Source of the DNA: Bagarius yarrelli
Taxonomy: Eukaryota; Chordata; Actinopteri; Siluriformes; Sisoridae
Length of the DNA: 64,000 bases
Reading direction: 5' to 3'
NCBI GenBank assembly: GCA_005784505.1
Contig: VCAZ01000012.1
Location: 2,919,011 to 2,983,010, forward strand
In this document: positions 1 through 11,416 of the stretch, piece after piece
How positions within the stretch are numbered: position 1 is the first letter of the stretch
How the letters are laid out: the number at the start of each line of letters is the position of its first letter
Position numbers and translations under genes: made by a program
The notes under the pieces: model-generated
Told to the model about the DNA's origin: nothing
Database searches by the model: none
What the model saw: only the letters and a program-made list of their open reading frames with translations

Positions 1-714
1 TAGCTTTATTTAATGCTACATAATCATTTAGTCCAGGTTTCTGTTAAACACAGAATGTCAAACTCCTGATCTGTGATCATTTCATTTACCATGAGCGCTT
101 TAGAGGTAAGAGATCTAATGTTTAACAATTCTAGCTTCAGATCAGAGGTGCAGGCTGTGTGTACAGTATGTTCGAATTACGGGTATCCTACATTAATTAA
201 ATTATGAAGCAAACTTATAGGGTTTTCTGTATTTATATTGTTTAGCTCGGGGAACAGACACAGTCTCAATGTTAATACCTGAGGATGACTCTGTGCAGCT
301 AGCAGACGGTCAGATTAGCCAGTTGGTAGCTGGTTGGCCTGGGCTCAACGATTAACTAGTCCTTTCTAAACTATGGCTAGTTACAAAAAAGCATTGTTTT
401 CAGAGCACCACCTGGACATCCAGCGATTCAATGATCATAACCTGCTGTAAGCTATGTCACCACATTGCATAGGAATGGGGCCAGAGCATATTACAACATC
501 TGACATCGCCTTGCCATTTAAACACTTCTATGAAGGTGCCTTACTAGTTTCCGACTGTTGCAGGCATATATCATAGCACCAGCATGAAGAACTATTTTCA
601 AAACCTATGCTGGCCTACAGACCTAGATTAACTGCTATATCCGGTGCTCTGGCTCCTGGTACATCAAACAACTGCCGCTGGTGCCCCTAGAGGCATAGCT
701 AATTTCATGACTTA
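1..714. other. No gene recognised
   Basis: No coding exon, RNA gene or terminal repeat could be supported here. The stretch is moderately AT-rich with no long open frame. It may belong to the retrotransposon remnant that follows, but I see no motif that proves it. Confidence 0.4.
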
Positions 715-2470
715 CTAGAGAATCTCCCATAACCAGAGTACCTTCAGGTTTCTCAGTGGGTGCTTCACTGAGGAGGTCAAATCTATTGGGCCTGTGAAGC
801 GCAGTGGCGTGCTCCGGTGGGCTAGCCTAGCTTTGGCTGAGCGAGTATGCCGCCGAGTCGTCCCATTTGCCCCACGTGAGGGCTCTAATGCAGAGTTAGG
901 GGCTGGCAACTTTGCCTGTAGCATCCAAATCGCCGCTACGGGATTGCCTAATAACTTGCCTCACTAAACCTCTCTAAAGTCTGATGCTGATCCTCAACGC
1001 TAGGATCTTCTCGTCACAAAGAGCTTGCTAAATAGACAACACCTATCACAAATTTAAATTTTACCGTTAACGACATAGAAGACTTCTGAACATCTGACAC
1101 TCTACACAATGAACAAGCTAAATGTCTCTGCCATTTTACGTTACCGATGAGTTGAGAAATTTGTTTGTCCATGTTTAGTTTGTCGCTCGCTGTGCTTCTC
1201 CTTGCTCGACCTTCGCTGTGCTGCGTGCCGCCTCGCTGTGCCTCTCGTGCTCGCTCTCAGATTGCTGCGGCTCTCTTGCGGAGAGAGCCGAGCCGTCACC
1301 TCTTTTCTCAGTTGACCTGAATCCCCAACCCGGCAAATGGGTGTGAAGAGCACCTGGGTCTCTGTGTGCAACCACCACCTCCCACAACTAGAATTAGCCA
1401 ATTGTCGAGATGTTTTTTTTCTTTTTTTTTTTTTTTCTGAGGATGATGCACACCTGCCTACCGTAGGGGGGGTTAGGGCAGGTTCTGCGAACTTCGTAAA
1501 GACACGATACAGGGGGACAGGGACAGCCCAAAGGGCTCGATGTACTTGACTGATTATGCTGTACTTCGAAGGCCCTGGTGAAACTACAGAAAAAACAGCC
1601 TGTGACCTTGGGACCCCAGAGATCAGACATGAAAGTACGCGTCCTTCGGTATAAAGCCATGAACATCAGGGGCTCTATGCATGTGAGCATAGCCTCTTGA
1701 AATCAGAATCTTTAACAGGAATCTGTCGAAGGGCTCCCGATCTTAAACTCCTCAAATCCAGGATAGGCCTGCCACTTTTATGGGTACATAAAGTAGGCGG
1801 CTGTAAACCCATGCTTCATCTCATCTTACTGGCGGACAGCACTTGATACGTTATGCCAGGATCTGCCGGGGGCATGTTCCAACAAGAAGCTTGTCGCTGC
1901 AGTATGAGAAGGCCCCATGCAGAGAAAACAGCGCTCGTTAGGTCATATGAAAGCGAGCAGCCAACCGCACCCAGAGGAAAACACAGCAGAGAAGACATAA
2001 AACTTTTTTTTTTTTTTTTTTAAACTGTCTTTCAACGAACAAGGCCACTCTGAGGGGAAAACAAGGAATTTTGCCGCAGGCATCACTGCAGACGTCACCA
2101 GCGCACACAGGGGCCCTCTCGCCACTTCTGGTTTGGCCGACACTTCCGCCAGGGAGAAACCGCCGATCGTTGCTGCCGCTGCTCCAGTGACGTGAAGAGG
2201 CAACCGCTTTTAAATCGTTTCTTTCTCTCAGGCTGCTAAAAAGTTTTTGTTTCGATGCTGCTGCTTGTGAATCGCATTCAGCTCCGAAAAACAGAAAACA
2301 GAACGATGAGCAGTTTTCGTGACCGGTTCTATTTATACCCAGAAGTCAGGGGCATGAATAAAGCTATGCAAATTCTGCTCGTCCAATTCATTGGCCCTTT
2401 TTAAAATACATCAGAGGTAATTTTGGGCTCTCCAAACATGACCCCTAGTGTCGTCACTCGACACAACTGA
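715..2470 (-). mobile_element. DIRS-like retrotransposon remnant
   Basis: Degenerate element read on the minus strand. In broken frames around 1400-1800 there are reverse-transcriptase-like words of the DIRS type: RPILDL, then KDAYFHV, then PFGLSLSP, in the expected order but in different frames. The right end (about 2300-2470) holds 'cccctagtgtcgtcac' and a 'gagcagtttt...gaccggt..tatttatacccagaagtc' block that recurs near 24430-24640, so both loci carry the same family. Poly-T runs near 1411-1435 and 2003-2020 and many stops show it is dead. Assignment to DIRS rests on those short RT words. The tyrosine recombinase typical of the group was not seen, so another class is possible. Confidence 0.45.
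2021..2120. repeat. Direct repeat copy A (~100 bp)
   Basis: Shares about 95 bp at high identity with the block at 2795-2890, including 'gcatcactgcagacgtcacc' and 'agcgcacacaggggccctct'. A T-rich run precedes both copies, long in this one and short in the other. It lies inside the DIRS-like remnant. Confidence 0.8.
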
Positions 2471-2794
2471 AGGACAGATGGGAACCAGCTTTTTATTGCG
2501 CTCGTTTGTGTGTAGCATGGAACATCCCCAAAGATAATGTGTTTAGCATTTACCCAAGGTTCTGGTCATTGCTCCACTCTTCTTTTAAAAACTTTTCTGA
2601 CTCTTCATTACACATGTGGGGCCCTGGGGTGCATCTGGTAATATTATTCTATCAGCAGGATTAATTGTAGTACAATCATTTTAATACTTAATTCTGGTGT
2701 GATATTATTACGTCATAGCCTGTTCATAGTGTGTGCAATGTAATTGCATGTATATAGGGTTACTGGTAACCCATAGTAATGGTTGATGCTTTTT

Positions 2795-2890
2795 TAAATG
2801 TCTTTCAACTAACAAGGTCCCTTTCTGAGGAAAACAAGGAATTTTGCTCAGGCATCACTGCAGACGTCACCAGCGCACACAGGGGCCCTC
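2795..2890. repeat. Direct repeat copy B (~100 bp)
   Basis: Second copy of the 2021-2120 block, same orientation, with a few small gaps. It ends just before the broken pol region of the retrovirus-like element, so it may mark an insertion or recombination boundary. Confidence 0.8.
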
Positions 2891-2984
2891 TTGTTTTTGT
2901 TGTGTCAGGATTGTTGACGCAAACCCTTTTCTTTCTGATACTTATAAGTAAAATGGCTTACTGTAATTTGGACTAGCTAGCGCT

Positions 2985-5900
2985 GGAGCTGAAGCTAGGG
3001 CACTTTTAATCAATTTAAAAGATGCCTCTCCCTCTGTTGTCCAAGTAAGAGGGGTGCTTGGTTTGGTCTAATCTTCCGTTTTTATTATGTCTCTTAGTGG
3101 TTGTACCTTTAATGCAAAATCGCATATCCATGGCCTACTAATGCTAAGGAATGACAACAATTGTTTTACAGTTTGGGATTTGGGAGCATTTTAAGTTGCT
3201 TCAATTTGTGTTGGATATTTTGTGCATCATTCTTCAATTACTCGTCCTAAATATTCTACTTTCTGTTTACAGAATTGAAGTTTGTCTTTGCTAACTTAAT
3301 GTCTATTCAGTGCCAATGTTTTCAAAACAGTTAATAAATCTTGTAAGCACTGTTTTTTTGTCTGACCACATATTGCAGAAGATGACTTATAATTTGCAGA
3401 TTAGCTAAATCTCAAGTTAACACCTGGTTGACAATTGATGGGCTTTCACAATAGCTCTGTGTTAACCTGGTATAGGTGTACTGTTTTCCTTTATGAGTGA
3501 ATGCAAACAGATATTGTCACTCAGGGTGCAATGGAATGCTGAAAAATGCTCAGCATAAATATATCCTGGTGTACCCTTTCATTCCATCCGGAATATTTGA
3601 CAATAGTGTATGTGGATCTGGTACCACCAGAGTTTCTGCCACTACCACTTGATTTACTGGTTTTAAATCATGTACTAAATGCCATTTATCTGAATTTGGT
3701 TTTCTAACTGGAAAAATTGGAGTGTTGCAAAGTAGTCATAACTGCCTTTACTAAGCCTTCTATGGTAGGCTGAATGCCTTCCAATGCTTGTTTTGATAGC
3801 AGATATTGCCTCTGGTAAGGTAACTTCACATTCGGTTTTGTCTGTATCTTCACTAGCCCTGCTGATTTCAGTAGCCCTATGTCTGTTTGGTGTTTTGTCC
3901 TTAATTCCTCTGAAACTTAGAGGAAAGAAGCCTAAAGCTTCTTTTTTCTTATGTTCAGTTATTTCTTGTTTTTCTTTTAGCTGTGTCATTTGTGCTTCTG
4001 CTTTTGTCTCTATCTGAGTCCTTACTTTCCTACAAACCTTAACTTGTTTGGCTGCCATGCATTCTGTGGTAACCTGAGATATTCCAAGGTACTTTTTGTC
4101 TGTTGATAAGTGTATGTGTGGGTTATTTGTGGGTGTCCACTCTCTCACCTGTCCTGAATCCTTAACCATGCTAAACTTTTAGATTTAAAAGTTATAGTCT
4201 TAAATTTGGCCTCCTTTATCATACAGAAGTGTGCAGTCCTGGCGGTATCTTGCTTGGTTAAATATTTCAGCCTTTCTGGCTTTTCACAATACTTGGAATA
4301 GTATTGCTTTTACATCTCCTACAGCCAGGTGATGTCCAGTAGTATGTTCCTCGAATCGTGTTATCCCTTTTTGCGCTCCATCACAGACATTTGGCAGTCA
4401 ATTTATCAAACCTGTTATGTCCATAAACGTCCAGGGAAAATAATAATGTTTTCTCCTTTTATTATTAGAGGATACTGTGTAATTAGGTCATCCTCTGTTT
4501 TACTCTGATAATTTTCTTCATCTCTTTTCTTCTGATACCATGTCTGCATGTGCTTTTCAGCACCACAAACTCTCTTTAGTCTATAAGTCCTTTTTCCAGC
4601 CTCTTCACCTTGCACCCTTTCTTCCTATTTTCTCTGCATGATTATAAAGACCCCTTATTTCCTTAAGTACTGTATTTGATGAATTTCCTGCTGAACTCTG
4701 CATTTGTATAGTATCTCTTACTTCTATTCTCATTTTTTCTGCCATTTTTTATTGTTTGCGGCTTTTCTCAGTGGCTTTTTGAAGCATCTGCCATTGTATG
4801 CTTCTAATTTTTGCATTATTTCTGTAGAGAGATGTACCCTGTTCTCCATTTCTACTAGTATCTCCTGACCTTTGTTCACCAATGACTTTTGCTATTTTAC
4901 TATGTTTATTATTTCTCTTCTTTCATCCTCTCTATCTTCATAAATCATTTTAACTCTAGCATGTATTTCCATCTTCAGCAATTTCCGGCATTCTTTGCTG
5001 CACACTCTTCTTATTCCTTATTTACTTGTATAATCTCTTGGATTTTCCACCTGGTCTCTGCAATTTTCTATCTCTTCTCCTTTTTCTGTTCTTTGCTCTG
5101 TCATTTGGTCTTTATTATGTTCATGTGCCTGGTCTTTATTCAGTCTATGTTGTACTTTGACAAATGATAACTCTTGCCAGACTGGTAGTGTTTTTCTAGT
5201 TACAGTCTTTATCTGCTCATTCGGGGTACTTTGAGTCACTGATTTTACAGATTGTTGTATTTGGTTTTCTTTCCTCCACTATTCCTTTGTACAGTAATCG
5301 TTTACTTTGTTTGGATCTGAACTAGCTACTTGGCTTATCATCTCCTCTGGGCATTCATTCTGATGTGTCTCAGGTCTTTCTGTTGCCTACTGTGTTATTC
5401 TTCCAACAATATTTCCATGATTATCTCTTCTCCTGTTTCCTTATTGGTTCTGTTCAAAACAGGGTATAACCCCACTGGCCTCAGTGCATGGCTTTCATGG
5501 TGGGGCAGATCCCTGCACTTCCTTTTCCTTTGTAGCTATTTTTTCTTTCTCGTCTTTCCTGTACTTCTGTCCCAAACCATTCTACAATCTGCAGCTGCTT
5601 ATGTTTTTTTTCTTTTGTTTGCTTCACCCGAACATTTTATTCTGGATAAAAAATTTTGACATACTTTTACATTATAGGTCCCATTTTCTGGCAATTGCAA
5701 CTTTTTTTTGTCTGATATTTCCCGTTTTTTATATATTTTTTATAAGCTTCTTCATATTTTATTATTATGATGTCCACTGGAGGGGACTGTTTTTTACTCA
5801 TGATGCATCCTTGTCTTGCTCTGCTTGCTTCACTTCTGTGTCCTAAGTTACTATTTCCCTCTGACCACTTTAATTTAACATCTATTTGATTTACAGTTAA

Positions 5901-6125
5901 TACAGGTTGTTCTGGATGTTCTAATCTTCCTAATGAGTTTATTTTATCTACTAGTATAGATGTTACTGGGCCCCTTTTACAGCGTACCTCTCTTGGTTCA
6001 ATTACAAATGTTGCAGTCAATCCTGAGCAATAATTATTTTGGGCAGGTCTGTCTCCAAAGAACTCTTTTACTTCATTGACTTTGTCGTATGGTTCTTTAA
6101 TAAATTTAAACAAAGCAAATGACAC
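2985..6125 (-). mobile_element. Endogenous retrovirus remnant (gag-pol part), minus strand
   Basis: Old, heavily broken retroviral copy read on the minus strand. The upstream end (near 6125) holds a gag-like open stretch of about 150 codons. A long charged, glutamine- and lysine-rich region with many stops follows. Pol reverse-transcriptase signatures occur near 3700-3830 (start of the RT fingers) and near 3000-3300 (RT connection, with the word EYLGRV and a downstream RPWICDFALKV-like stretch). The palm active-site region between them is degraded. The element stops about 2985, so RNase H, integrase and env are absent, and no flanking LTR pair was recognised. Numerous stops and frameshifts make it non-functional. 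The RT style is that of gamma/epsilon-like fish retroviruses; this is inference from short motifs. Confidence 0.7.
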
Positions 6126-7012
6126 CTAACTAGGTTGAGAAACTCTTAAAAGGGTCTGCAGTATAAGACCTACCAACTTGGATTTCCAAATTCCCCTAAT
6201 TGCTTCCTACCACTCAACACGTATCTCAGAAAATGTATTTATTAATGTAAACAAACTCTCAAATCTAGTCAAAGCCCACAATTTGTCAGAAATTAGGTTC
6301 TGTGTCTGCCACCTCTCAACACCTTAACGATCTTTATAAGTTCTCTCTTCCCAAAAATGTTTTCTTATTTCTCTGGTTTCTATCTCTACATCCACTAATG
6401 CCATCCAACACTTGCATGCACACTTATCTTGGCCTCAGCCTTCCTCCTTTTCTATTCTTTAATACATTTACAAGTGTATGTTTGTTAGTATGTTTTAGTA
6501 GGGGTTAGTTTGTATATGAGGGTTAGAACGTGTTAGTAGGGGTTAGTATTTGTCTGTGTAAGTGGGTGCATACTTACCTCTACTCCTCCTTAGCCTGCCT
6601 CTCTATCATCCCCCTAATAATCCACAAAATAGCTTCAACTTCCAAACCAAAACATTCTAACTGCTTATACAATTGCCAACACTTCAATGAGTGCTATCTC
6701 ACTCAACATTCAGAAAGACAAAAATTACATCCTAACCAATTATTTCTGGGTCCTATCCCACATTCAAATGCAGCCTGCCACTCTGCATCTACTGTGGTGG
6801 TGCTCTGTATCACAATTTACTCAATATTCTCTTTACACTTGAGTCCTTTTATAAAAGGTGTGTTTATACTGACAGATCATGTGACACTTAGACTGCACAC
6901 AGGTGAACCTCATTTTACCAATTATGTGACTTCTGAAGGTAATTGGTTGCACGAGAACTTTTGAGGGGTAAATGCACACAGAGAGTGAATACACACTACA
7001 CATGCCAATTTT
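6126..7012. other. No gene; possible retroviral 5' flank
   Basis: AT-rich DNA with no supported exon. It lies where the 5' LTR and leader of the minus-strand retrovirus remnant would be expected, but I could not find a matching second LTR or a primer-binding site. Sequence near 6470-6560 has short 'gttagtaggggttagt' iterations. Confidence 0.35.
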
Positions 7013-7115
7013 TTCATTCATTTTCTATACCCGCTTATTCCCTAATTCGGGGTCAAAGGATCTGCGGGAGCCCATCCCAGCCGCCTCTGCAAGGGCGAAG
7101 GGCAGGAACATGCCA
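7013..7115 (+). repeat. Dispersed fish repeat fragment ('cattttctatacccgctt' family)
   Basis: The block reads 'cattcattttctatacccgc' followed by a 'ggggtca...gggagcccatcccagc' core and a 'gggcgaagggcaggaaca' end. The same family recurs reversed at 20930-21075 and again near 29522-29700. It is a common teleost interspersed repeat; its exact class was not determined. Confidence 0.6.
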
Positions 7116-7449
7116 AAAATTGTTTTTTATATATATATTTTTCATTTCACTTCCCCAACTTAAACTATTTTGTGCAGATTTATAACATTCAATTCAAATT
7201 ACAAAAACATTTGAATTACAGGTTACAATAGGTAAAAAGCCAAGGGGTTGAACACATTTGCAAGTGTTGCATATACATTTGATTATAAATTCTTTTTGAT
7301 CTTTAAGTATACTTAGAAGTGATACCAGGGTGTTGAGGACACACTGAGTTACTGTAAACAATAAAATGATTTATAATTCTGATTTATTTGGGATATTTAA
7401 TTTAGTGAAAATTTGATTAGTTAGATCTTTCTCAGAATCTGGTTTAGGG

Positions 7450-7636
7450 AAGTGGTGGCTCATGGTTAAATTGTTGAACTATTAACCCAAAGATCATGGG
7501 TTCGATTCCCAGCTCCACCAAGCCACCACTGCTGGGCCCCTGAGCAAGACCCTTAACCCCCAATTGCTCAGTTGTGTAAAAGAGATAAATGTAAGTCGCT
7601 CTGGATAAGAGCGTCTGGCAAATGTAAATGTAAATC
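7450..7636 (+). mobile_element. tRNA-derived SINE, best copy
   Basis: A tRNA-like head has an A-box-like 'tggctcatggttaa' and a B box 'gggttcgattcccagc'. A body follows with 'gccaccactgctgggccc' and 'gagcaagacccttaaccc', then a tail 'gtaagtcgctctggataag' and a short 'aaatgtaaatgtaaat' end. This is the most complete of several copies in the window. It is not a tRNA gene, because the acceptor stem does not pair and the tail is SINE-specific. Confidence 0.8.
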
Positions 7637-9108
7637 TATTATGGTGGCTACATGAACATGCTTAGTTTTAGTTTAAATATAGTATTAATAAAGTGATTCC
7701 ACTGTTTTATGTGGTAAAATCAGGTAAAATCCAGGTAAATTACATAGATTTGTTGCAATTATGTGATGAGGAAATTCAGATTTAAGGCTGAAAGTAAAAC
7801 AACAGAATGGAAGACATGGAGGAAAGTCTGTATTTTAGCGGTTTAGAAACAAAGATATAAACAGAAAATCAACGCATATGTTGAACATGATTTTTATATG
7901 AAGAGTAGCAAATTTTCTGTTGAACTGAAATATTTGCCTCCTATCAGGGTGGTAGATAAGCAAATATCTTCAGACATCTTTCTAAGAAAATAATAATCTA
8001 AAGTTTAGGTACAGTTTACGTAGAGTTTAGGTGAACCTAATTCTGATACATTAATATTATTCTTGCAGAGCAAACAATTTTAAAGAAGCTAAATATAATC
8101 TTTTTAAAGTTTCTGATACTGATACTTTTTAATTGTGTCCCCTGTGTAGGTGTTCTATTTTATATTAGCTGTCTAAATCTGTCTGCAGTATCTACAGTAT
8201 TCACATAATAGCATTCACACTAAAAACATTTCCTTTTCTCATTATTCTTATATACTGATAGCCGTGGCCGCTTGCCTACCTGTCTGGCCAGATACCTTTC
8301 ATGCTGGAGAAGGACAATAAAAATGAGATTTGGAGGCTTCACATTGCCCTTTATCAGCTCTGGGTGGCTTGCCCCAAGCAAACGGGACACAGCCCAGTGA
8401 AATATGGCGAATCCTTCCATCTGCTGAGAAGACACTAACCGTGCTGAGTATTGATTGGCTAGCCCTTGTCTGTATGAAAAAGCTACTTTTTTGTTATCTT
8501 TTTCAGCTACTTATTAAAGTGGAAATTGAGTTATAATTCTGATAGATTATCTAGTATGTTTGGGTCCAGACCTCCTTCCTACCGTTTTTCACTCTCACAT
8601 TTCATATCTCTCTCTCACTCTGCTACTCTGTCTATCTTTGTCTCTGTGTGCTATTATATTGTCAATATTTAACTGACCTGTTGGCTAATGAAAATCTTTC
8701 TCAGTGGGCCAGTTGACAATTGATGAGACCAGATATGACCAGATATTGATGAGACCATGGTAATGACGCAAGAGCAGAATGCTTATTTTTACAGGTAATG
8801 GTACAGGATGTTACAGAATGTTGAGAATACTCACATGATCATTGTAAGGATTTTTTTGGATGAGTATCATTTTTGTAGTAACATTTAGCTGTGTCATAAA
8901 TTTACCAGTTCTTCATTTAACAGTGTTTTACTGCAGTTATTACAGCTTATGCAGCTAAGTATTAGCTGAATACTAATTATTTACATTCATCTACTTTAAG
9001 ACTATTTATCTCTTTACTTTTGTTTATATAAAACTAGGGCTTCTGCCTTTAAAGACACATGTTAAAACACAAAAATATCAGTAAACCTCTCTTTTTGACT
9101 GTTACCTT
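7637..9108. other. AT-rich non-coding DNA, inferred prkn intron
   Basis: No exon supported. A GC-richer island at about 8260-8440 stands out from its surroundings but matches no family I know. Confidence 0.5.
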
Positions 9109-9267
9109 TTAGGGGTGGCCACAGTGAATCATCTGTCTCCACCTAACCCTATTCTCTACATTCTCTTCACTCACACCTGCTAACTTTATGTCCTCGTTTA
9201 TCGCATCCATACACCTCCTCTTTGGTCTTCCTCTTTGCCTTCTGCCTGGTAGCTTCATTTCTAACAT
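9109..9267 (-). mobile_element. RTE-like LINE, C-terminal ORF end
   Basis: A short uninterrupted minus-strand frame (52 codons plus stop) resembles the extreme C terminus of a teleost RTE-type non-LTR retrotransposon polyprotein: a GRRQRGRPKRRC-type basic stretch, then a 'MDAINED' and 'RVRWRQMIHCG' ending. The same LINE group is represented by an N-terminal/RT piece at 26777-27820. It is a dead 3' fragment with no upstream RT attached here. Confidence 0.6.
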
Positions 9268-9865
9268 ATCAAAAAATCCTGCAGGGTTAATGTACTAATG
9301 CATCTAAGGCAATTCTAAAAGTGAATGTGCATTGCACTAGGACAGAATCATATATGTTTGTTTGCATTTCAGTTTACTCCCTATATGTTAGGAAACACTA
9401 AATTATAATAAAACTGGGTAACGGGATTTTGGATCCCAAAACAGCCTCAGTTCTTTGTGGTATAAATTTAATGAGATATTTTGAGATTAAGATTTGAGAT
9501 TCTGCTTCATTTTGGTATTAATGGATCATCCCTTTCTTGCAGATTTCCAGGTGTAGTTTTTTTGTCATGATTTATGTGATTTTACTAAATCACAAAGGTT
9601 CTACCTGAAGAAGATCTCATTGCAATGTTAATGAATCCAGTTTAACACCACTTTTGCTTTGTAACATAAGTTAAAAAAGGTGCACATTAAAAGATGCTCA
9701 TGCCTAATATTGGAATGTTGTATTTAAGAACATTCTCCACATCATTACACCACATCCAACAGCCTGGACTGCTAACACAAGACAAGCTGGTAAATCCATG
9801 CTGTTGGGGCCAATTTCTGACTCTAACATCTGTGTACATTTGTAGAAATTATTAACTAATTAATT
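9268..9865. other. No gene recognised
   Basis: AT-rich DNA without exon or repeat signatures that I can support. Confidence 0.4.
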
Positions 9866-11416
9866 AAAATAACACATCCTAGATCTGAATGAATGAAATA
9901 TTCTTATTAAATACTTTGTTCTTTACATAGTTGAATGTGCTGACAACAAAATCACACAAAACTTATCAAAGAAAGAAAATCAAATTTATTAAAACCCAGG
10001 GAGGTCTGAATTGGAGTCACACTCAAAATTGAAGTGGAAAAAACAACACTTACAGGATGATCAAACTTGATTGGTATGTCCGTAAAACAAGTCAAAATGA
10101 GGCTCAGTAGTTGTGTGTGCCTCCAGTTGCCTGTATTGACCTCCCTACAATGCCTGGGCATGCTCCTGATGAGGTGGCGGATGGTCTCCTGAGGGATCTC
10201 CTCTCAGACCTGGACTAAAGCATCCGCCAAAATCCTGGACAGTCTGTGGTTGCAACGTGGCGTTGGGGGATGGAGCAGACATGATGCACAGATGGCTCAA
10301 TTGGATTCAGGTCAGGGGAACGGGCGGGCCAGCCATAGCCATCAATGACCTTCGTCTTGCAGGGAAACTGCTGAACACACTCCAGCCACATGAGGTCTGC
10401 ATGGTCTTGATTAGGAGGAACCCAGGGGCACCGACCGGGCATATGGTCTCAAAAGGCGGTCTGAGGATTCATCTAGGTACCTAATGGCAGTCAGGCTACC
10501 TATGGCGAGCACATGGAGGGCTGGCAAGCCCTCCAAAAGAAATGCCACCTCACACCATGAATGACCCACTGGCCAAACAGGTCAAGGTGGGGTATGTTGC
10601 AGGGCAGCAGAACGTTCTCCACGGCGTCTCCAGATCTGTCACGTCTGTCAACGTGCTAGTGTATGAACTGCTTAATCTGTGGAAAGCACGGTGCCAGTGG
10701 CGAATTGCCAATCTTCGTGTTATCCTGGCAAAATGACAAAACGTCCTTGGACACAACACCCCACATGTGGACGGTAGGGCATCATACACCTCTGGAGTTG
10801 GTTGCTGACGTTTGAGCAGAACACATGACACATTTGGGGGCTGGAAGGTCAATTTTGCAGGCTTCTGGAAGTGCTAAGGATGGTTCCTCACTCGGCACAA
10901 AGGCGGACGGGGGGAGGTGCGCGTTCTGCTGCTGGCGCTTGTTGCCCTCTACGGCCTCCTCCACGTCTCTGAATGTACTGGCCGATCTCCTGGTAGCGCC
11001 TCCAATGCTCTGGACACTACGATGACAGACACAGCAAACCTTCTGCACAGCTCGCATGATGTGCCACTGGATGAGCTGCACTACTGAAGGGGCCACAAAT
11101 GGGTTTGTGGTTGTAGAATCCGTCTCATGATAACACTTAAAGTGAAAGAACCGCAGCATTCAAAAGGACCAAAAAATCAGCCAGAAGCATAGACTGAGAA
11201 GTGGTCTGTGGTCACCACTTTTTGGGGGGTTTGTCTTGATAATTGCCTATAATTTTCCACCTGTGTCTGTTCCATTTGCACAAACAGCTGTGGAAATTGA
11301 TGGTCAATCAGTGTGCGTCCTAAGTGGGCCAGCTTTGATTTCCACAGAACAGGAAGGGTGATTGACTTGGAGTTTACATTGTGTTGTTAAGGTTCCCTTA
11401 TTTTTTTGAGAGTTAT
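9866..11416 (-). mobile_element. Tc1-like transposon copy 1 (family A), minus strand
   Basis: A nearly full-length but dead Tc1/mariner element. The right end shows 'cttggagtttacattgtgtt' and 'ttatttttttgag', matching the ends of the copies at 25662 and 62055. The left interior shares 'acacatcctagatct' with the 62-kb copy. Minus-strand transposase pieces include a helix-turn-helix segment near 10950-11100 and a WPARSPDLNPIE-type box near 10290-10330 that carries the final catalytic acidic residue. Frames are broken by several small indels. The outer left terminal repeat is degraded. Confidence 0.8.

Noticed and set aside
5018..5846. Several open frames rich in Phe/Ser or Lys/Glu
   Set aside because: Sense and antisense readings of the broken retroviral gag-pol remnant; no intact gene.
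7450..7530. Possible tRNA gene (A- and B-box-like sequences)
   Set aside because: No acceptor stem or cloverleaf, and it is followed by a SINE body and tail found repeatedly in the window.
8330..8440. Candidate parkin exon 8
   Set aside because: Translation in no frame matches the expected cysteine and His-Phe pattern between RING1 and IBR, and no 62-bp exon with proper phase fits.
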